Assembly (NCBI GenBank): GCA_000442125.1
Contig: KE546977.1
Coordinates: 992,001 to 1,056,000, forward strand
Length of the DNA: 64,000 nucleotides
Origin: Opeltia flavorubescens
Lineage: Eukaryota > Ascomycota > Lecanoromycetes > Teloschistales > Teloschistaceae
Reading direction: 5' to 3'
Shown: positions 1-11,951 of the stretch, piece after piece
Position numbering within the stretch: position 1 is the stretch's first letter
How the letters are laid out: the number at the start of each line of letters is the position of its first letter
Position numbers and translations under genes: made by a program
The notes under the pieces: model-generated
What the model saw: the letters and a program-made list of their open reading frames with translations, nothing else
Told to the model about the DNA's origin: nothing
The model's database searches: none

Positions 1-2
1 CT

Positions 3-2123
3 GACGGAAGACCTTACTGGTACCACAGCGAAACGAAGGCAACAACATGGGAGATGCCAGAAGTATACAAGAATGCTCTCGCTCAAAGCTCTCAGACCAT
101 GAAGATGCCGTATGTTTAGAGCTCTTGTGTTAAAGTTATACTAATGGTAGCCAGTGCTCCTCAATTCGTTGCAGGAGGTACAAGCTCTTTTCAGTCGCAG
201 CCACAACAGCGAGATAGAGAAGACTATGGCGAGCGGCTGGGTCAGGATCGACAGATTGGCTATGGCCAGATGGATATGAATGGGACTCGGGGAGCTACGT
301 TCGATACCCAGAATGACCCTAATTACGCGACATTTGAGGAAGGTGAAGCAGCATTCATTAGTCTTCTACGGCGGCAAAAAGTTCAACCCGACTGGTCTTG
401 GGAACAGACCATGAGGGCTACGATCAAAGACCCCCAATATCGTGCGCTCAAAGACCCTAAAGACCGAAAGGCCGCTTTCGAAAAGTACGCGGTAGAAGTC
501 CGCTTGCAGGAGAAGGACCGGGCAAAGGAGAGACTTGCAAAGCTCCGTGCAGATTTTGGCACAATGCTAAGGCGACATCCAGAAATCAAGCATTATACCC
601 GATGGAAGACGGCGCGGCCCATGATCGAAGGTGAGACCATTTTCAGGTCCACCAATGATGACACTGAGCGGAAACAGCTTTTTGAGGAGTACATCATCGA
701 GCTGAAGAAAACGCACATTGAACGGGAAGCTGTCACTCGAAAGTCCGCCATGGACGAACTGGTGTATATATTGAACGGATTAAACCTGGAGCCATACACG
801 CGATGGGCGGAAGCACACGATATGATCCAATCTGATGACAAATTCAAGGATGACGCTAAGTTCCAGACCCTTAGTAAGTCAGATATTTTGACGGCTTTTG
901 AAAACCACATCAAGTCGCTTGAACGTACTTTCAACGACGAGCGGCAGCGCGAGAAGAATTCAAAGGTGCGTCGCGAACGTCAGAATCGTGATCGTTTCCT
1001 AGATCTTCTTACCGAGCTCAGAGCAGCTGGTAAAATCAAAGCTGGTACAAAATGGATGACCATTTTACCCGAGATCAAGGACGAACCTCGCTACACAGGC
1101 ATGTTAGGCCAACCAGGCTCCACCCCTCTCGATCTCTTCTGGGATGTTGTGGAGGAGGAAGAACGCGCTATCCGCCTCGTCCGCAACGATGTCTACGACG
1201 TCCTGGAAGACAAACGCTACGAAATCACTCCGAAAACTACCGTCCAAGAATTCCTCTCTATCATGGCCACAGATCGCCGCACGTCTAATCTTCCACCTGA
1301 TGTCCTTGACCTGATCTTCGCTCGCCTCCACGAAAAAGTCATTCGCAGAACCGAAGACGACAAACACGCCTCTGAGCGCCATCAACGTCGAGCCATTGAC
1401 GCACTCCGCTCAAAAATAAAACACCTTTCCGCACCTCCGGTAACGGCAGCCACAACCTGGGAATCTATTCGCCCCCAGATCGCTCACCTCGACGAGTTCA
1501 AGACGCTCGAGTCAGACGACATCCGCAAGCAAGCCTTCGATAAGGTGATCCGCCGTCTTCGCGAGAAAGAAGAGGATATTGCAGAGCGCGAACGTGCTAA
1601 ACGCGACCGTCGTGAAATGAGAAATGGTCATCATGATCCTCGTGAGCGGGACCATCACCGTGCTAGAGGCAGAACACCGGAACCGGACATTTACGAAGCG
1701 GAACGAAGGAAAGCCATGGCTGATCGTGAACGTCAGTATAACTACAAAGCTGGCGCCACGGGTCTATCCCCTCCTCCGGCTGCTCGTTCCCGTGATCGGC
1801 ATGAGCGACTCGGTAGTCGTGGAGACCGTGCGGATAGAAGGGGTCATCGCTTTGCGGACATTGATCCTCGGGATGAAGGTAGGGATAGGGAGCGCGAACG
1901 GCTCTACGCAACGAAACCATTAAGGGGGGAGCGGGAGCTTGATTATGGGGGAAGTGGGAGTGGGAGAAGGAGGAGAGGTAGTGAGGGGAGTGACGGGAGT
2001 GCAAGAAAGAGGGTCAGGAGGGAGGAGAAGAGGAGGGAGAAGACGAAGACGCCAGAGGCGGTGAAGGAGGAGCCGGGATTGAGAAGTGGGAGTGAGGAGG
2101 GGGAGATGGTTGAAGATGACTAA
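3..2123 (+). CDS. PRP40: Pre-mRNA-processing factor Prp40 (5' end cut by window edge)
   Basis: Prp40 is a U1 snRNP protein that bridges the 5' splice site to branch-point proteins through WW and FF domains. The first readable exon (frame from base 3, to 109) carries the end of a WW domain (YWYHSETKATTWEMPE). An intron at about 110-154 (GTATGT, ACTAAT branch, CCAG) joins it in phase to the exon 155-2123. That exon holds a series of FF domains, the first around FISLLRRQKVQPDWSWEQ, with further Phe-rich helical repeats to roughly codon 470. A charged Arg/Glu/Asp C-terminal tail follows (KRVRREEKRREK and an acidic end). The upstream WW domain and the start codon lie outside the window. The gene is convergent with RLI1. 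The identification rests on domain order and recognisable sequence and is secure; only the small intron's exact acceptor is inferred. Confidence 0.93.
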
Positions 2124-2783
2124 AGAATTTACTCGGATCGCAGGGATGTGAAGTCGAGGTAAGGGAGTGTGATGAGGGCTGGGCTGGCGTCGTGAGATTT
2201 ATGGATTGAACCACTGGCGATCTTAGCTGCATGCACAGGGTAATTCATGGATTGCGAAACTATGTCGAGGAAATAGGCGACCAAAGATCTAGAATACCGG
2301 CCATCACTTGTTCTTGGTATGTAACAATCTCTAGTTAAAGGTTGGACCTCTTCTTTGATCAGTGTTGGGTGAGTCTAACCAGGAGAATCTTCTACATTTA
2401 CTAATCTACCAAACTACAACACTGTGTTTTGGCTCACCTATCCTCAGCGGTGACATTAAATAAATAGCCTTTTCGCCTGACGGCGATCATCTACTTGGAC
2501 CATCGCTCTCCAGCTCCTCCATGGTCGCTGTCTTGTTAGTCGATATCGTCGACTTCTCACAGAGGAGGCAGATTGCGACAGGAGATAGACCGCCGTCGCC
2601 ATTGTCAGATATCCTCCTCATCATCTTCGTCAGCACATGCCTCATCATCTGGAAGACCTGCACCGCGTTTCTTCGTACTCTCACTGACGCCGCCGGAAGA
2701 TGCCTCAATAACGCCCACTGCTAATGCTTTTCCGTCATAGCGGTCGTTACGGTCGTAATGTTTATGGGGGATAGGGATGCCTT
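2124..2783. other. Intergenic, convergent PRP40 / RLI1 3' ends
   Basis: This 660-base stretch holds the two 3' untranslated regions. A run of about 60 open codons on the minus strand (about 2605-2790) ends in an acidic stretch, but it overlaps the RLI1 terminal exon in another frame and has no start or recognised homology. I see no RNA gene or repeat. Confidence 0.6.
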
Positions 2784-4963
2784 TCAGGAATCATCTTCTA
2801 GGAAGAACTGGAAGGAAGCTGTCAGCATGCAGTCTCTTGGGCGATCTCTGGGAGTTTAGAACGCACATAGTTCCCATTCAACTTCTGCTCCTGGTCTAAT
2901 TGGCTGTTGAACTTGTTGATTCTTGGCCGGAAGCTGTTGGGATCACGACGGAACGTGACGTCGAGATTCTTCAGGAACTTGTTGCAGCCTGTCAGTAAAC
3001 TCTCTGGGGTATTCGCTTTGGCGTCGACGGATGGTTGACCATCGAAAACGATGACCCGATCGGCAAGATATGTCGCCATGATGAAATCGTGCTCGACGAC
3101 AAACGCCGTCTTCTTGGCATGCATAATGAATCGCTTGATGACTCGAGCGGCGATGATACGCTGTTCAGAGTCAAGGTAGGCACTGGGTTCATCGATGAGG
3201 TAGATGTCTGCTGGAATCCCGAGGGCGAGGACAATAGCAACGCGCTGCAATTCACCGCCCGAGAGATTCTTCACTTCCTGGTCGATGAAATCATCAAGTT
3301 TGAGGGGCTTGTAGACGTCTGTCTGGAACTGTGGACTTAGAAAAGCGGCTTTGATCTTCTTGAAGAAGAGCTGTCGAACTGTGCCTTCAAATTTAGGGGT
3401 GATCTTCTGAGGTTTCATGGAAATATTCATCTGAGGAATTGTTGTCCGCCCGTCTGGTTTCTCGGCACCGGCAAGCATACGACAGAATGTGGTCTTCCCA
3501 GTTCCGTTCTCTCCCATCATGACAATGATCTCGGAATCCGTAAATTTCCCTGGCTCGACCTTCAGGTGGAAGCCTCCGAGAGTCTTCTGCATGGCTGGAT
3601 ATTCGTAACCTTGGTCTTTCTCGGCTACGAAGTCGTCGCCAGCTTCAGCAACGCGAAAAGTCAGCGATTCTTCACGAAAGCGTAAGTTCTCCGTGGGAAT
3701 GTTGCCATCAAGGAAAATGTTAATTCCTTCGCGCACAGACTGTGGTAAGGTAACAACACCATACACGGCAGGCCTGCCATAAAGTACACAGATGAAGTCG
3801 GAGAGGTAGTCAAGCACTGACAAGTCGTGCTCGACGACAATGACATAGTCATCCGGACGGAGTAGATTACGGATGGTTTTTGCAGCATTCAAACGCTGTT
3901 TTACATCGAGGTAGGACGATGGTTCATCAAACATATACCTTCATGGATGTTAAAAGTGGTACAGAAGCTTGGAGTGAAGTCTTACACGTCAGCCTTTTGT
4001 ACACAAACGATTCCGATGGCAAATCTCTGGAGTTCACCACCCGACAGCAAATTGATATCACGGTCGAGTACATGTCTCAGTTCTAGATCAGAGTTAGATA
4101 TCTTTACTACAAGGATAAGACAACTCTTACCTAGGACATCGAGGATCTCATCGAGGTTGTCCATCTGTGACCGAGCCTCGAGTAACGTTTTGACAGTTTT
4201 GTCCGGCCCTCTGACCGCCTTGGGGATCTGGTCAACATATTGAGGTTTGACAACAGACTTAAGATCATCTTCCAATATCTTTGTGAAATAATCTGCGTCG
4301 ATTAGAGACAGGATCATTTGACCAATAGTGCACATACTTTGAAGCTCAGAACCCCTGAAATATTTCAAGATCTCTTCCCAGTCCGGCGGGTTCTCGTATC
4401 TTCCAAGATTAGGTTTCAGCTTTCCACTCAAGATTTTCAGGGCCGTGCTCTTTCCAATGCCGTTGGTACCCACAAGTCCTAGTACCTGTCCTGGCCGCGG
4501 CATTGGCAATCTATGAAGCTTGAAGCTGTTGGCTGAATATCGATGGGTAACCTGAGTTTCAAGATTGGTTGGCAGATTAATGATGTTGATAGCACCGAAC
4601 GGGCATTTCTTGGGACATATTCCACATCCGATGCAAAGGCGCTCCGATATAAAAGCTATCTTGGACTCTGGCGAAACTTCGATGCAAAGCTTGCCGGTCC
4701 TGACAACGGGGCATGATTTCTTGCATTCTTGACGGCATTTCTTGGGATACCATCAGCGTACAGCCTTCTGGTGGTCATGGCGGTAATCTCAATACCTTTG
4801 GTTTACACTAGATCGACATCTCTTAGCATGTGATAAAGACGGGACGAATAGGACGATGGACTTACCTTGTCACTGTTGACAATTGCTATGCTTGAGTCAT
4901 AATTAGCTTTTCTCTCAATTTCGACAGAACTTGCTCAAATTACCGGGTAAGTCTGTCAGACAT
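2784..4963 (-). CDS. RLI1: ABC-ATPase Rli1/ABCE1, ribosome recycling factor
   Basis: Rli1 splits 80S ribosomes after termination with eRF1 or Dom34 and carries two 4Fe-4S clusters. My model has seven coding exons, 4944-4963, 4866-4890, 4796-4807, 4131-4740, 3986-4082, 2867-3938 and 2784-2807, totalling 1860 nt (619 aa). The N-terminus reads [15 protein letters not shown], then the cluster ligands [14 protein letters not shown] and [12 protein letters not shown]. Two ATPase cassettes follow, with Walker A GTNGIGKS and GENGTGKT and two LSGGELQR signatures. A 59-nt intron (2808-2866) leads to a 24-nt last exon encoding FFLEDDS, which restores the family's usual C-terminus; reading through the donor gives a non-conserved tail ending at 2822. 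Three of the first exons are 25 nt or shorter. It is divergent from CHD1. Identification is certain and the exon model strong. Confidence 0.95.
4796..4807 (-). other. 12-nt microexon of RLI1
   Basis: On the minus strand, TGTAAACCAAAG encodes CKPK. It has a TAG acceptor on one side and a GTATTG donor on the other. Flanking introns are 4741-4795 (55 nt) and 4808-4865 (58 nt). Including it restores the invariant first iron-sulphur motif in frame; skipping it would remove a cluster cysteine without shifting the frame. Confidence 0.88.
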
Positions 4964-5410
4964 GCTGTGTCGTTGGCGGCGTCGAAGATAGGAAGAGGGG
5001 GACTATTACAAGCTTATTGTGGAGCCTGAATGGTGATGAATTATCACCGTAAATGGCAAAGTGGGATGAATAAAGAGAACAAAATGCCTATTGTGGTTCG
5101 GTTCTAATAACCTCAAACCTTTTTCATTCTGTTGCTCCCTTCGTATTTAAGCTACAGGAGAATCCTCACAACAATAGAAACAACGAAGCTTTGGTCATCA
5201 GAATAATCGATAATTGTATAGGATAGCCCCACGTTGATTGTGTCGGCTATCCCTGTTAGTGCGGCGGCCTATTTAGCCGAAAGGGCCGGAGCATCCAATA
5301 CCTCCAGTCACTTGAAGACACTGCCTTTCTACAACCTCATTCCACTCCACATCCACCATCCACCAATCTGGCGACAACCATTCCCTTTTTCTCCAGAAGC
5401 TCTCGGAGCC
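4964..5410. promoter_or_regulatory. Divergent RLI1 / CHD1 intergenic region
   Basis: 447 bases lie between the two start codons and must contain both 5' untranslated regions and any shared promoter. It is moderately AT-rich near RLI1. I could not identify a specific binding site. Confidence 0.5.
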
Positions 5411-8400
5411 ATGGCTTGTAAGTAATCAATCCTTCTATCTGTGCCCAGACTTTCTTTCCATGAGAGGACAGGCTACTGTTGCATCTCAGCCGCTTGCCCA
5501 CCATGGGTACTTCATCACCGATCAATTCCCCATACCCATCTCTCTTGCTCGTCGGCTTGCAAAGTCATCTGCAGTATACTCTATGACTTTCGTTCAGTCC
5601 CTGCTCCTTTGAGATCGCTCCGGAAGCCATCAAAGCACCATGCCTTCGCCAAACCTTTTCATCTCATTCGTCATCAAAGATCATCAGTCCATCTCCAAAC
5701 CTTCTTTCTTGACTTATCTTTGGCCTTTGTCCGTGTTTTCTGTTGGAGTTTGGGTCGCCAGATATTGTTTTAGCTTCCCTTATTGCGCACAAGACCTGCA
5801 GTCTGTATCAATTATTCAATGCTAATGTCCTGCAGCGACCAGCTTGATGTATCAGCCCGCACCCTCTACCAATTCTGCACACTCTCTACCGAACGGACAT
5901 CTCTCTCCCTCGTCACTCCACGACAAATCCGATCCAGCCATGACTCCTGAGAGCGAAAGCGAACTCTCCGATGCTCTCGATGCACCAAACGCCGTATTGC
6001 CATCCTCAACCCGCGACGGTAAGATTGGCGTTCAAGCTTCATACCATACAAATGAGTCTGGATCTTCGCCTGATGAGGACGCCATTGGTTATGACGATGA
6101 AGACTACGATATGGATGACTATTCCGCTCCAGTCGTCCAGCCTCAAAGTCGTGATTCACGTTCGTCGTCTCCGACTTCATCCAAGCTAGGGAAGCGTAAA
6201 GCAAGTGTTGAGGAAGATGATTTCATGTTAAATGATCCAGAACTTTATGGGCTTCGACGAAGTGTAAGTCATGCTAATTTCACTCGATACCTTGAATCCT
6301 AATTGTTACAATAGGGTCGTGCCCGTCCATCACGTCGAATAGTCGGTCACCCCCTTTTCACTATGTTATTCTCGAGTGCTGATTACCAAATAGATTGAAA
6401 GTGATTCTGAAGGGTCTGGATCTGATATTGATACCGCACCTCGTAAGCGACGGAGAGTCACGCAGTCTACGGATGGTATGGTTTCCCCTTCACTCCAGGC
6501 TTGTTTCTTAGTCTAGGTGGAACCACATGGAGATCACTAACATGAAGTAGCTTCGAAACGATCTACACCATCACCAAATTCACATGCCGACTCCGACTCG
6601 GAGACGTCGTCCCGAAGACGATCGCTACCCCGAGCAACTGCGACGAAGCGGAATCATCGCCGATTGGTACAATCCTCCACCGCCAAACCTCAGCACACAG
6701 ATGTTCGCTTCTCTACCAGACAGGCAGCAAAAGTATCCAATTATAACGAAGATGACGATGACATGTTTGACGACGAAGAAGATATGCAATATGAGTGGGT
6801 CGATGCCGCTGACGCAAACGCCCCTCAGGTAGACATGATCCTGAAACATCGCCTACGCACAGACACGAGTACGTTGATACCAGCTAGAGCTCAAGCGAGT
6901 GAGACTGACCGATATTCAGGCAAAGAAGCTTCCGATCTGGACAAACAAGACTTTGATTACTTTGTATGCATATTCTTATCTATTCTTCAACCTTCAATAG
7001 TTCTAAGCTGACCCTATTATGCAGGTGAAATGGCAGGGCAAGGCACATTATCATGCAACATGGGAACCATATGGCTCTCTCTTTACATTCAAAGGACATC
7101 GAAAAGCCGAGAACTATTTCAAGAAAGTCATATTAGAGGATTTGAGGCTTGAACGAGATGAGGACATGTCGCCCGATGAAAAGGAAACTCGCCTCTTGCA
7201 GCGTGAAAGCGAGACCGGCGAAGTCGAAGATTACACAAAAGTTGAGCGGGTTATCGGTCTGCGAGAAGATGAGGAGGGTTTGATCGAGTACTACATTAAA
7301 TGGAAGCGCCTCCAGTACGAAGCGTGTACTTGGGAAGAAGCTGGCCTGATCGGCCGTATCGCACCAAACGAGATCGAGCGCTACCTCGACCGCACATCCT
7401 CGCTACCAGTGTCTGGTAAGCCCAAGCCACCTACCGAGCAATTCAAGGACCAGCCACATTATATCAAGAATGGCAAACTCCGGGACTTTCAGAAAACCGG
7501 GGTGAGCTTCATGGCCTTGAACTGGCAGAGAAACCGAAGCGTGATTCTTGCCGATGAGATGGGCCTAGGAAAGACGGTCCAAACGGTCTCATTCTTGAAT
7601 TGGTTACGCCACGACCGACTCCAGCAAGGGCCCTTCTTGGTCATTGCTCCTCTGTCCACCTTGAATTCATGGGCCGAAACCTTTGACCATTGGACTCCAG
7701 ACATCAATTACGTAACCTATATCGGCAGTCAAGGATCCCGCAACATCATCAAAGATTACGAGCTGTTTGTCAACGGCAATACCCGAAAACCCAAGTTTCA
7801 TGTTCTTCTGACCTCGTTTGAGTTTGCTCTCTATGACGCTCCCTTCCTTTCGCAGATCAAATGGCAATTCATGGCCATTGATGAGGCACATCGCTTGAAA
7901 AATCGATCAGCACAACTGTACAGCAAGCTACTCGACTTTAAGACACCCCACCGCCTCCTAATTACGGGTACCCCAATTCAGAATGACTTGGGTGAACTTT
8001 CGGCACTTCTTCATTTCCTGAACCCGAACGATGTTGAAGCTGATATCAATATCGATCTACTTCAAGCCGACGAAGCCAGCCGGAAAATCCACGAACTCAC
8101 CAAGATTCTGGAGCCAATCATGATTCGTCGTACCAAGAAGACTGTAGAGAAGGACTTACCACCCAAGACCGAGAAAATTATTCGCGTGGAGCTATCCGAT
8201 ATTCAGCTTGAATATTATAAGAATATATTGACTCGAAACTATGCCGCTCTCAATGAAGGAGCACGTGGCGCAAAGCAATCACTTCTCAACATCATGATCG
8301 AATTGAAGAAAATCAGTAATCATCCTTTCATGTTCCCGAATGCTGAAGATCGCATTACCGGCGACAAAAGCAATTCGCAGGAGATCTTCAAGGGTCTTGT

Positions 8401-10764
8401 CACCAGCAGTGGGAAGCTGATGCTGTTAGACAGCTTGCTCAAGAAATTACAAAAGGATGGCCATCGTGTCTTGATTTTCAGCCAGATGGTCAAGATGCTT
8501 GACATCTTACAAGATTACATGAAATATCGTGGCTATCAGTTCCAGCGCTTGGACGGCACCGTACCATCCGCACAGCGTACGCAGGCTATGGAACATTTCA
8601 ACAAGCCAGACAGTCCTGACTTCTGCTTCCTGCTTTCGACCCGAGCTGGTGGTCTGGGTATCAATCTTATGACCGCTGATACAGTTATACTCTTCGACTC
8701 AGATTGGAATCCACAGGCTGACCTCCAGGCAATGGCACGCGCCCATAGGATCGGTCAAACAAAGCCTGTGACAGTCTTTCGCCTTGTATCTAAGGAGACT
8801 ATTGAAGAAGAGGTGCTCGAGCGTGCCCGAAATAAGCTAATGCTTGAATACATCACTATCCAGAAGGGTGTCACTGATAAGGAGAAGAAGGAGAAGATGC
8901 AAGACCAGATGACAAAAGCTGGTAAAGGAGCCGAAGCCCCAACATCATCGGAAGATATCTCACGAATCCTCAAACGTCGCGGACAGAAGATGTTTGAGCA
9001 GTCCGGCAACCAGAAACGACTTGAAGAACTAGACATTGACTCGGTCCTTGAAAATGCCGAAGAACATAAAACTGAGCAGCAAGAGGGTATTTCAGGTGAC
9101 GGCGGCGAAGACTTTCTCAAGAACTTTGAATATACCGACGTCAAGTTGGACCTTGAATGGGATCAAATCATCCCAAGGGAAGCACTTGACGAAATCAAGG
9201 CCGAGGAAGAGAAGAAAGCCCATCAAAAATTTCTCGACGATCAGATCCGACAGAACCAACCGCGGAAGCGTAAGAACGACAGCAGCGAGCGCGAAGAACG
9301 TGCCGCCAAGAAACGCGCACGAGATATGACAGCCAACGAGGCCACGGACGAGTCTGATCCTGCTGTCAAACGAAAAGATCCTGCGCGTCCGCTATTGGTA
9401 CGCGAAATTCGAGACCTGATCAAGGGATACCTCAGATATGGCTCGATCGACGATGAGCGGGGAGATGATCTTGTGAAGGAAGCCCGTCTTATTCATCGAG
9501 ACCGAGAATTATTGAGAAGTACTCTGAAAAGGGTTCGAACCATTGCGACTGGGATGAAGACTGCCGATGAGATCAAGATTAAGGAACAAGAGGAGGCGAC
9601 CGGTAAACTGATCCCAATGAAAGAGAAGAAGTCTGTCATCTTCGAGTTCGAGGGTACATCACGCAACAATGCCTACACTATCAGCGAACGAGCCGAGCAC
9701 ATGCGGCTCTTGCGTCAAGCTGTTGGCCGGTTCTCCGACCAGAGGGCCTTCCGTATCCCAGAAGCCCAGAAGGGCGCGGAAACATTCACATGCGAGTGGG
9801 GAGCACGAGAGGATGGCATGCTCTGTGTTGGTATCGTTCGGCATGGGTACGGTGCCTGGCCTCAAATTCGTGACGATCCCGATCTTGGTCTCGGTGACAA
9901 GATTTTCTTGGAGGAGCAACGTGTTGAGAAGAAAGAACAGCGCAAAAAGGGAGAACAACAAACAACCAAGACTCCTCAGGCGGTGCACCTTGTCCGACGT
10001 ATGAATTATCTTCTATCAGTCCTCCAGGACAAAATGAGCGGGAGTCAGAACGCGGCCGCCAAGCGTGCCGTTGAGAACCATCATCGGAACAACAAGAAGA
10101 ACGGTCTCCATGCTAGAGCTAACAGCCGGACCATGGCATCAGCCTCCCCAGCACCGTCAAGTGGGCCCAAGCGTCATCGTGAGGCAGATAGACATCGGGT
10201 CCGTCAAGCTGATGACCGTCGTATTTCCAATGGGGAAATCAATGGCCACGGCAGCAGCCCACGATCTGGAAGTCACCGTATTCCAACTGCTGGTGCCAGT
10301 ACGAGCCGCAACAACGCAAGCAGTACGGTCCAGGCTGTGCAATATCAGAAACTACTTCTCATGCCTGTTGAAGACAATCTGAAGCTTCTTAAATCGGCTA
10401 CTAGGGCCAATTATCCCGAGGACCCAAAACGAGTTGAAATCCTTAGGACACAACTTGGACGAATCGGTGACCACATCATGGGAATAGTTGCTATGTCAAA
10501 GGACACTGAGCAGGCGAACGCCAGCCTCGAACTCGGCTTCTGGTGAGTTCTCGGCTTGAGCTTTATTGGAGAAATTCATGCTAATCGCTCTCACACAGGA
10601 ACTATATCTCGGATTTCTGGCCTAATCCGGGGACGGCGACCACTAAGATACAGAGCATGTATCATCGGCTGCATCCGAAATCTTCTTCCAATGGTGAAGA
10701 GAAACATGAAAAGACTGAAGGGGTTCAGCGGGATACCCAAGCTGCAGCGACAAAGGCCGAATAA
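5411..10764 (+). CDS. CHD1: Chromodomain helicase Chd1
   Basis: Chd1 is an ATP-dependent nucleosome-spacing remodeller that acts on transcribed genes. Eight exons (5411-5417, 5836-6263, 6315-6341, 6394-6475, 6551-6868, 6920-6963, 7025-10542, 10599-10764) sum to 4590 nt, 1529 aa. The first exon is only 7 nt and is joined across a 418-nt intron. An acidic, Ser-rich N-terminus precedes two chromodomains (roughly residues 245-440; WQGKAHYHATWEPY and YYIKWKRLQYEACTWEEA). The SNF2 ATPase follows, with DEMGLGKT near residue 478 and IDEAH near 587, then the helicase C lobe with FLLSTRAGGLGINL. A SANT-SLIDE-like DNA-binding region (about 1090-1280) and a C-terminal CHCT domain ending near PNPGTATTKIQSMYHRLHP complete it. 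The start by way of the 7-nt exon is inferred; the rest is secure. Confidence 0.95.
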
Positions 10765-11951
10765 CGAGACGCAGGTTGTCAATGATCCCTCGGTGCAGGA
10801 ATGGGCAAAAGCATCCAACGTTGAACGCGACATTCCGACAAAATAATGACCTGCAGGACAGGTCATCCTTGTAGTGATTTATCAGAATCGTGGTCCTTGA
10901 GGGCCTCGCTTGCATTTGGAAAAGTTTCAGGGTCGACATTGTCTCCTGAATTCATTTCCCTGTCACACTACAGCATTTGTGAGTTTTATTTCCAGCAAGT
11001 TATTACCAGCAGGGCGTTGGAGGAAAGAGAGGTGTATCAAAAGCCATGAGGCCCTTCGACTTTATCAGGGACCAGGCACTGTGGGCATCATCATTGCAAG
11101 GTGTTGGGTAAAAGATGATACCATTGGCAGGTTTTCACGGCATGCACAAGGGATATGAAGATGATTTTGTTTTTGGGCGTAGTGTAGAGGTTGCTTTTCG
11201 ATGTGAATACGAGAGAAAGATGTTTGACGCAGAGATAGAGACATTGTTAAGATGTCCACAAAAGATTTGCTTAGAAAACGGAAGAGAGTTCAACACAGAC
11301 TCTGCTCAATGCTAATTATTTCCGTGTCCATGCGATGATATTACTGTAAGAGTCTCGACGATACATTGAAGATGGAGTATTCTACGGATAGACTAGGCAA
11401 TATCAGCTTCCACATCGGGCCTGATACGAGTTGCCGTGATTGGTGTGATTCGCTCGGCTGGCGGGGAAAGATAATAGAGAGGACATTGAGCCGAGGACCT
11501 GCATAAGAGCGGCCGCATCAAGCTTCTAGTTTGATCTAGCGTCACTTAATACACCAGCTCATTGCGTTGGTTTCGTGTGAAACGGGTGACGATGGTGGAC
11601 CGGGGTGACAGGGAAGGGTGGGGGAGATTGGGCTGCCACGAACTCGACTCATTTCCACCCCTGCCGTCTGCTTCGTCTATCGCATCTTCATGGTGGTCGC
11701 ACTGTTTCAATCCTTTGCCGTCGATTTCATACCTCCGCCATTGTTCACGTTAAAATTTCTCCCAATATGAACGCCATTGGCTACGAGGACTCGAAACTGC
11801 ATAGGCATCCTTCCGTTCCCCACAAATGCCATCGATTTTTGACAGGGGCACCTCTTTGACGAATACCTGGCCCGCGCTTCTTCGCCGTCGAACAGACCGT
11901 ATGCCCGCATAATCTATACCGCTGTCGAGATCGACCTTTACCCTCCTCGCC
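10765..11951. other. Intergenic between CHD1 and the 863-aa protein gene
   Basis: This 1.19-kb stretch has only short open frames in conflicting directions with no recognisable product. The part from about 11560 is probably the 5' untranslated region and promoter of the next gene. I see no repeat or RNA gene. Confidence 0.5.

Noticed and set aside
2605-2790. About 60 open codons on the minus strand with an acidic end, looking like a protein C-terminus
   Set aside because: It overlaps the RLI1 terminal exon in another frame, has no start or clear acceptor of its own, and its acidic end follows from GAT/GAG-rich repeats.
9525-9560. GGTTCGAACC resembling a tRNA T-loop
   Set aside because: It lies inside the CHD1 coding exon and no cloverleaf can be folded around it.
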